A stretch of 7,721 nucleotides of DNA from Butyrivibrio sp. Lineage in GTDB: Bacteria; Bacillota; Clostridia; Lachnospirales; Lachnospiraceae. The stretch is taken from the NCBI GenBank assembly GCA_024688095.1, contig JAILEJ010000138.1:1-7721 (forward strand), read 5' to 3'. The notes beneath the pieces were generated by a model. That model did not search any database and was not told the origin of the DNA. It worked only from the letters and a program-made list of their open reading frames with translations. Position 1 is the stretch's first letter, and each line of letters opens with the position of its first letter. Below, piece after piece: positions 5,634-7,721 of the stretch. The position numbers and the translations under genes are program-made.

Positions 5634-5729
5634 ATGAAGTCGGATCAATTAAGAAACTCCCTTTTTACAAAAGTGTTCCTACCTGTATATCCACCCAAAC
5701 TTTTCGTCAAAATGCACAAAAAATACTAA
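5634..5729 (+). CDS. Possible 31-aa small protein or broken gene start
   Basis: AAAGGAG lies 7 nt before an ATG, and the frame runs 31 codons to a TAA at 5727-5729. The peptide starts MKSDQLRNSLF, is basic, and has a hydrophobic-proline middle (VFLPVYPP). It is too short and polar for a membrane helix. No forward promoter is evident. It overlaps the left block of a repeated sequence also seen inverted at 7099-7154, so it may instead be the 5' scrap of a mobile-element gene. I do not recognise it. Confidence 0.35.
   Translation: MKSDQLRNSLFTKVFLPVYPPKLFVKMHKKY
5655..5721 (+). repeat. Left copy of a diverged inverted repeat pair
   Basis: AACTCCCTTTTTACA (5655-5669), then GTGT 3 nt later, and AAAATGCACAAAA (5709-5721). 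The same blocks in the same order occur on the minus strand at 7154-7099. The inner spacing differs (39 versus 28 nt), so the copies have diverged. They could be ends of an old insertion element about 1.5 kb long. Confidence 0.5.
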
Positions 5730-5814
5730 AATTGAAAAAATAGATACTTCTAACCCTTAAAATCGTACATGAAATTCCAAAAATTCGTTTTTGAATATGC
5801 TCTGTAATTTGAAG

Positions 5815-5848
5815 AAAAGCCACCAGACCTTTAGGAATGGTGGCTTTT
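5815..5848. terminator. Intrinsic terminator usable on both strands
   Basis: AAAAGCCACCA (5815-5825) and TGGTGGCTTTT (5838-5848) form an 11-bp perfect stem with a 12-nt loop. T4 ends the + strand arm, and TTTTCTTC follows on the minus strand. It could end the reverse LRR lipoprotein transcript, whose stop is about 190 bp away, or the small forward ORF. Confidence 0.7.
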
Positions 5849-5985
5849 GACTTGTGGGGTTGTTAAATTATTAAAGTTGTTCTCATAACTGATTTGGTGT
5901 TAAAACTTTCTTGTAAATTATTGCTGAGCGGGAACGGCGGTTCACCCATCCGTACCAATCGGCGCGCTATCCTTGGTCGGCGTGC

Positions 5986-6087
5986 CGGTGCCATTATATA
6001 TGATTTCGACATCAAAATAAAATGCGCGATTGCCGTTTGAGCTATGGTACGAACTGCACGGTGCCATTATATATGATTTCGACATCA
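5986..6087. repeat. 29-bp direct repeat at the 3' end of the LRR lipoprotein gene
   Basis: The 29 bp at 5986-6014 and 6059-6087 are identical (starting CGGTGCCATTATATATG, ending GACATCA), 73 bp apart. On the minus strand both encode DVEIIYNGT, the closing strand of a BspA-type repeat, but in different frames. The inner copy is in the lipoprotein frame, which ends seven codons later; the outer copy lies past the stop in a frame that would end GTGTPTKDSAPIGTDG. Confidence 0.85.
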
Positions 6088-6827
6088 TTAAATACACCTC
6101 CAAAGTCATCTCCTGTACCTCCATATGCATTTCCAAATTCAATCACACTATCTGGAATCGTAACACTTTTTAAGTTGAAGCAGCTCACAAAAGCGCGATA
6201 ACCTATAGTAACTACACCGTCCGGAATCGTAATATTTCTTAAATTACAACAACCATAAAATGCATCCTCACCTATTGTTGTTACAGTATTTGGTATCTCA
6301 ATACTGCTCAATGCATTACATTCCTTAAATGCACAATCACCTATAGAAGTACAGCCATCTTCAATGATGACCTTGGCTATTTTTTCTCTTATATCAAGCC
6401 ATGGCGTAGGCAATTCGGGGTCTGTGAGGGAATAAACATTATAGTCACTCATAGCACCTGTGCCATGAATATAAAGAATACCTTTTCCATATTCCCATGT
6501 AAGGTCTGCACCACAAATTCCGCTTGTTTCTGCAACAAAATTGTCTAGCTCGCTTTTAGGTGATTCTGATGTCTGAGTAGTGTCTGATTGTCCTTTTAAT
6601 TCATTGTTTTCTTTTTCAAGTTCTGCTATTCTTGATTCGAGTTCTTCTACGTCCTTATTATTGTCTGATTGTCCTTTTAGTTCATCATTTTCTTTTTCAA
6701 GTTCGGCTATTCTTGATTCGAGTTCTTCTACGTCCTTATTATTGTCTGTATTATTTGCTGATTGCCCACAGGCTGATAATGAGAGAGCTACAGACAATAA
6801 AAGTATTGTAAGAGCCTTTTTCTTCAT
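6042..6827 (-). CDS. Lipoprotein with coiled coil and BspA-type leucine-rich repeats
   Basis: This 261-aa surface protein is probably anchored to the outer face of the membrane through a lipidated cysteine. Residues 1-20 are a lipoprotein signal peptide with lipobox LSAC and Cys20. Residues 31-82 hold two copies of a 27-residue coiled-coil unit (KDVEELESRIAELEKEN...). Residues 101-128 (GICGADLTWEYGKGILYIHGTGAMSDY) match the motif that precedes repeats in BspA-like proteins. Residues 155-257 carry about four LRR_5-type repeats with the pattern IP-x-x-V-x-x-IG-x-x-AF-x-x-C-x-x-L. Such proteins bind host or plant surfaces or other cells; the ligand is unknown. Start chosen at 6827 because GGAGG precedes it by 8 nt; an in-frame ATG 75 bp upstream lies at the promoter. 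The last residues (VQFVP) replace the expected tail after a frame disturbance, and the protein has fewer repeats than many relatives. Confidence 0.85.
   Translation of the reverse strand: MKKKALTILLLSVALSLSACGQSANNTDNNKDVEELESRIAELEKENDELKGQSDNNKDVEELESRIAELEKENNELKGQSDTTQTSESPKSELDNFVAETSGICGADLTWEYGKGILYIHGTGAMSDYNVYSLTDPELPTPWLDIREKIAKVIIEDGCTSIGDCAFKECNALSSIEIPNTVTTIGEDAFYGCCNLRNITIPDGVVTIGYRAFVSCFNLKSVTIPDSVIEFGNAYGGTGDDFGGVFNDVEIIYNGTVQFVP
6582..6743 (-). repeat. Two 81-bp tandem repeats encoding a coiled coil
   Basis: Copies at 6582-6662 and 6663-6743 differ at four positions only, and a 12-bp partial third copy follows. Each encodes 27 residues with Leu/Ile/Val in heptad positions. 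As 27 is one short of four heptads, the duplication puts a skip in the coil. The near-identity points to a recent in-frame duplication. Confidence 0.92.
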
Positions 6828-6873
6828 TTGTTTATCCTCCAATATTGTAAAGATTGCATAAAAATCAGAATGT

Positions 6874-6902
6874 AGTATAGCACAATTGTTCCTAGAATGC
6901 AA
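6874..6902 (-). promoter_or_regulatory. Promoter of the LRR lipoprotein
   Basis: On the minus strand: TTGCAT (complement of 6897-6902), 17 bp, TATACT (complement of 6874-6879) with an extended -10 TG one base upstream. Predicted start near 6867, about 40 nt before the ATG. Confidence 0.6.
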
Positions 6903-6940
6903 TAAAAAAAAGACCTAAGTCATAATTGGCTTAGGTCTTT
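6903..6940 (-). terminator. Reverse-strand intrinsic terminator with no intact gene upstream
   Basis: AAAGACCTAAG (6909-6919) and CTTAGGTCTTT (6930-6940) form an 11-bp perfect stem. On the minus strand the second arm runs into an unbroken T-tract. It would end a leftward transcript from beyond 6940, where only a short open remnant is seen. Confidence 0.85.
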
Positions 6941-6960
6941 GACTATAACTTTTTGTTCTA

Positions 6961-7071
6961 TTATGCTTTGAATGATATTTTTACTTCATCATTACGAACA
7001 CCAGCATATTTCAAAAGCCTACCACTAAAATTGTGATAGGCTCTTGGTTTTGGTATCAGAATTGGTTTATA
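6961..7071 (-). pseudogene. Possible 3' remnant of a lost reverse-strand gene
   Basis: Between a TAG at 7072-7074 and a TAA at 6961-6963 the minus strand is open for 36 codons without an ATG, ending SGRLLKYAGVRNDEVKISFKA. A strong same-strand terminator follows 20 bp after the stop, as expected for the end of a real gene. A stem-loop (AGCCTA 7016-7021 with TAGGCT 7037-7042) lies inside, so this could also be structured non-coding DNA. I do not recognise the peptide. Confidence 0.2.
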
Positions 7072-7098
7072 CTATATTCAAATTGTCATGCAATTTTC

Positions 7099-7154
7099 TT
7101 TTGTGCATTTTGCCGTTGTCATACTACTGGACACACAAATGTAAAAAGGGAGTT
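7099..7154 (-). repeat. Right copy of the diverged inverted repeat pair
   Basis: TTTTGTGCATTTT (7099-7111) and TGTAAAAAGGGAGTT (7140-7154) are exact reverse complements of the blocks at 5709-5721 and 5655-5669, in the mirrored order. AAGA adjoins the outer edge of both copies (5651-5654 and 7155-7158), a possible 4-bp target duplication, but in AT-rich DNA this may be chance. Confidence 0.5.
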
Positions 7155-7198
7155 AAGAAAATGTCGTCAAATCAAAGGAAGAATTATATTGTTTAATT

Positions 7199-7227
7199 TT
7201 GACAATTTGGATTAAATGTTGTATAAT
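7199..7227 (+). promoter_or_regulatory. Perfect-consensus promoter of the downstream lipoprotein gene
   Basis: TTGACA (7199-7204), exactly 17 bp, TATAAT (7222-7227): all twelve consensus bases. Predicted start near 7234, giving a 70-nt leader to the ATG at 7305. Confidence 0.88.
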
Positions 7228-7304
7228 TCCGCCTAGTTTCGGTTACAAAGTAGCAAAAAAATAACACAAAAAACGGTTTTTTATACAAAGAAGGAGTATA
7301 GTTT

Positions 7305-7721
7305 ATGAGAAAGAGAATGCTTTTATTAACATTAAGTGCGGTTACAGCTATGACAATGTCAGGCTGTACAGGAAAGAAGAATGAGGAAACAGCAACTACA
7401 AAGCCAGCGGTAACAGCCGATACCGCACAGGTGAACACCGAGAAGAAGGAAGAAGATGTAGAAATAACCACGGTAACAATTAAGGAAGACGAAGAGGAAG
7501 AAAGCACCGAGGCGACATCGGAAGAAGAGAAGGATGAATATATCGAAGACCACTTCGCCGACCTTTACATCAACGGAGCCCAGTTCAAGATAGATTTCAA
7601 TGGTAGCCATCTTTTTTCCCCTACCTTATATTCACCTACCCTTGATGAAATCTGTGAAAGAAGCGGACTGGTAGTCCAGACAGATACGATACCCTTCATA
7701 TATCCATACTACTTTGATGCA
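7305..7721 (+). CDS. Putative lipoprotein, 3' end beyond the window
   Basis: The frame is open for 139 codons to the window edge. Residues 1-21 are a lipoprotein signal peptide: MRKR, a hydrophobic core LLLTLSAV, and a lipobox MSGC with Cys21. Met at -3 is less usual than Leu but tolerated. Residues 22-80 are a low-complexity linker rich in Glu, Lys and Thr, which would hold the domain away from the membrane. From about residue 81 (YIEDHFADLYINGAQFKIDF) a folded extracellular domain begins and includes strands and a helix (TLDEICERSG). I do not recognise the domain. AAGGAG lies 8 nt before the ATG, supporting this start, and a perfect promoter lies upstream. It appears to be a single, strongly transcribed unit at least at its 5' end. 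Confidence 0.8.
   Translation, partial: MRKRMLLLTLSAVTAMTMSGCTGKKNEETATTKPAVTADTAQVNTEKKEEDVEITTVTIKEDEEEESTEATSEEEKDEYIEDHFADLYINGAQFKIDFNGSHLFSPTLYSPTLDEICERSGLVVQTDTIPFIYPYYFDA

Noticed and set aside
6580..6861. Forward Ser-rich frame with repeats
   Set aside because: It is the shadow of the duplicated coiled-coil segment of the reverse lipoprotein gene.

Overview
The window looks like accessory DNA, probably part of a plasmid or an integrated plasmid-like element, from a low-GC Gram-positive anaerobe. A rumen or gut Lachnospiraceae relative such as Butyrivibrio would fit, but this is inferred only from AT-rich composition, strong AGGAG-type ribosome binding sites, near-consensus TTGACA/TATAAT promoters and a BspA-type leucine-rich-repeat lipoprotein.

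Left part (1-1705): the C-terminal end of an upstream gene (possibly a type I restriction R subunit), a good terminator, then a promoter and two co-oriented genes (158 and 253 aa) that I do not recognise.

Replication block (1706-4237): 1.28 kb without a gene holds a 12-bp tandem repeat array next to a very AT-rich tract, which is an origin-like arrangement. It ends in the leader of a 417-aa winged-helix, plasmid-initiator-like protein. The leader is the most interesting part of the window. A forward promoter (2666-2694) drives about 280 nt of untranslated RNA. A strong reverse promoter (2790-2818) and a reverse terminator (2702-2740) define an antisense RNA of about 80 nt over the start of that leader. 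Three perfect-period 27-bp repeats just before the start codon are terminator-shaped hairpins with U-tracts. Together this reads as antisense-RNA-controlled transcription attenuation of a rep gene, as known for pT181 and pIP501/pAMbeta1 plasmids, but with a triplicated terminator/iteron array.

Maintenance block (4238-5581): a serine resolvase preceded by TTATCA/TGATAA dyads (a possible res site), followed 7 bp later by a 144-aa protein containing only the ParB-like DUF262 domain. The pair ends at a bidirectional terminator. A second small RNA, driven leftward from a perfect-consensus promoter at 5588-5616, ends at the same terminator.

Right part (5582-7721): a 31-aa ORF with a good ribosome binding site, a reverse-strand BspA-like lipoprotein with an internal coiled-coil duplication and a rearranged 3' end, and the start of a second, unrecognised lipoprotein driven by a perfect promoter. 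Two related, inverted sequence blocks (5655-5721 and 7099-7154) bracket the LRR lipoprotein gene and may be the ends of a decayed mobile element.
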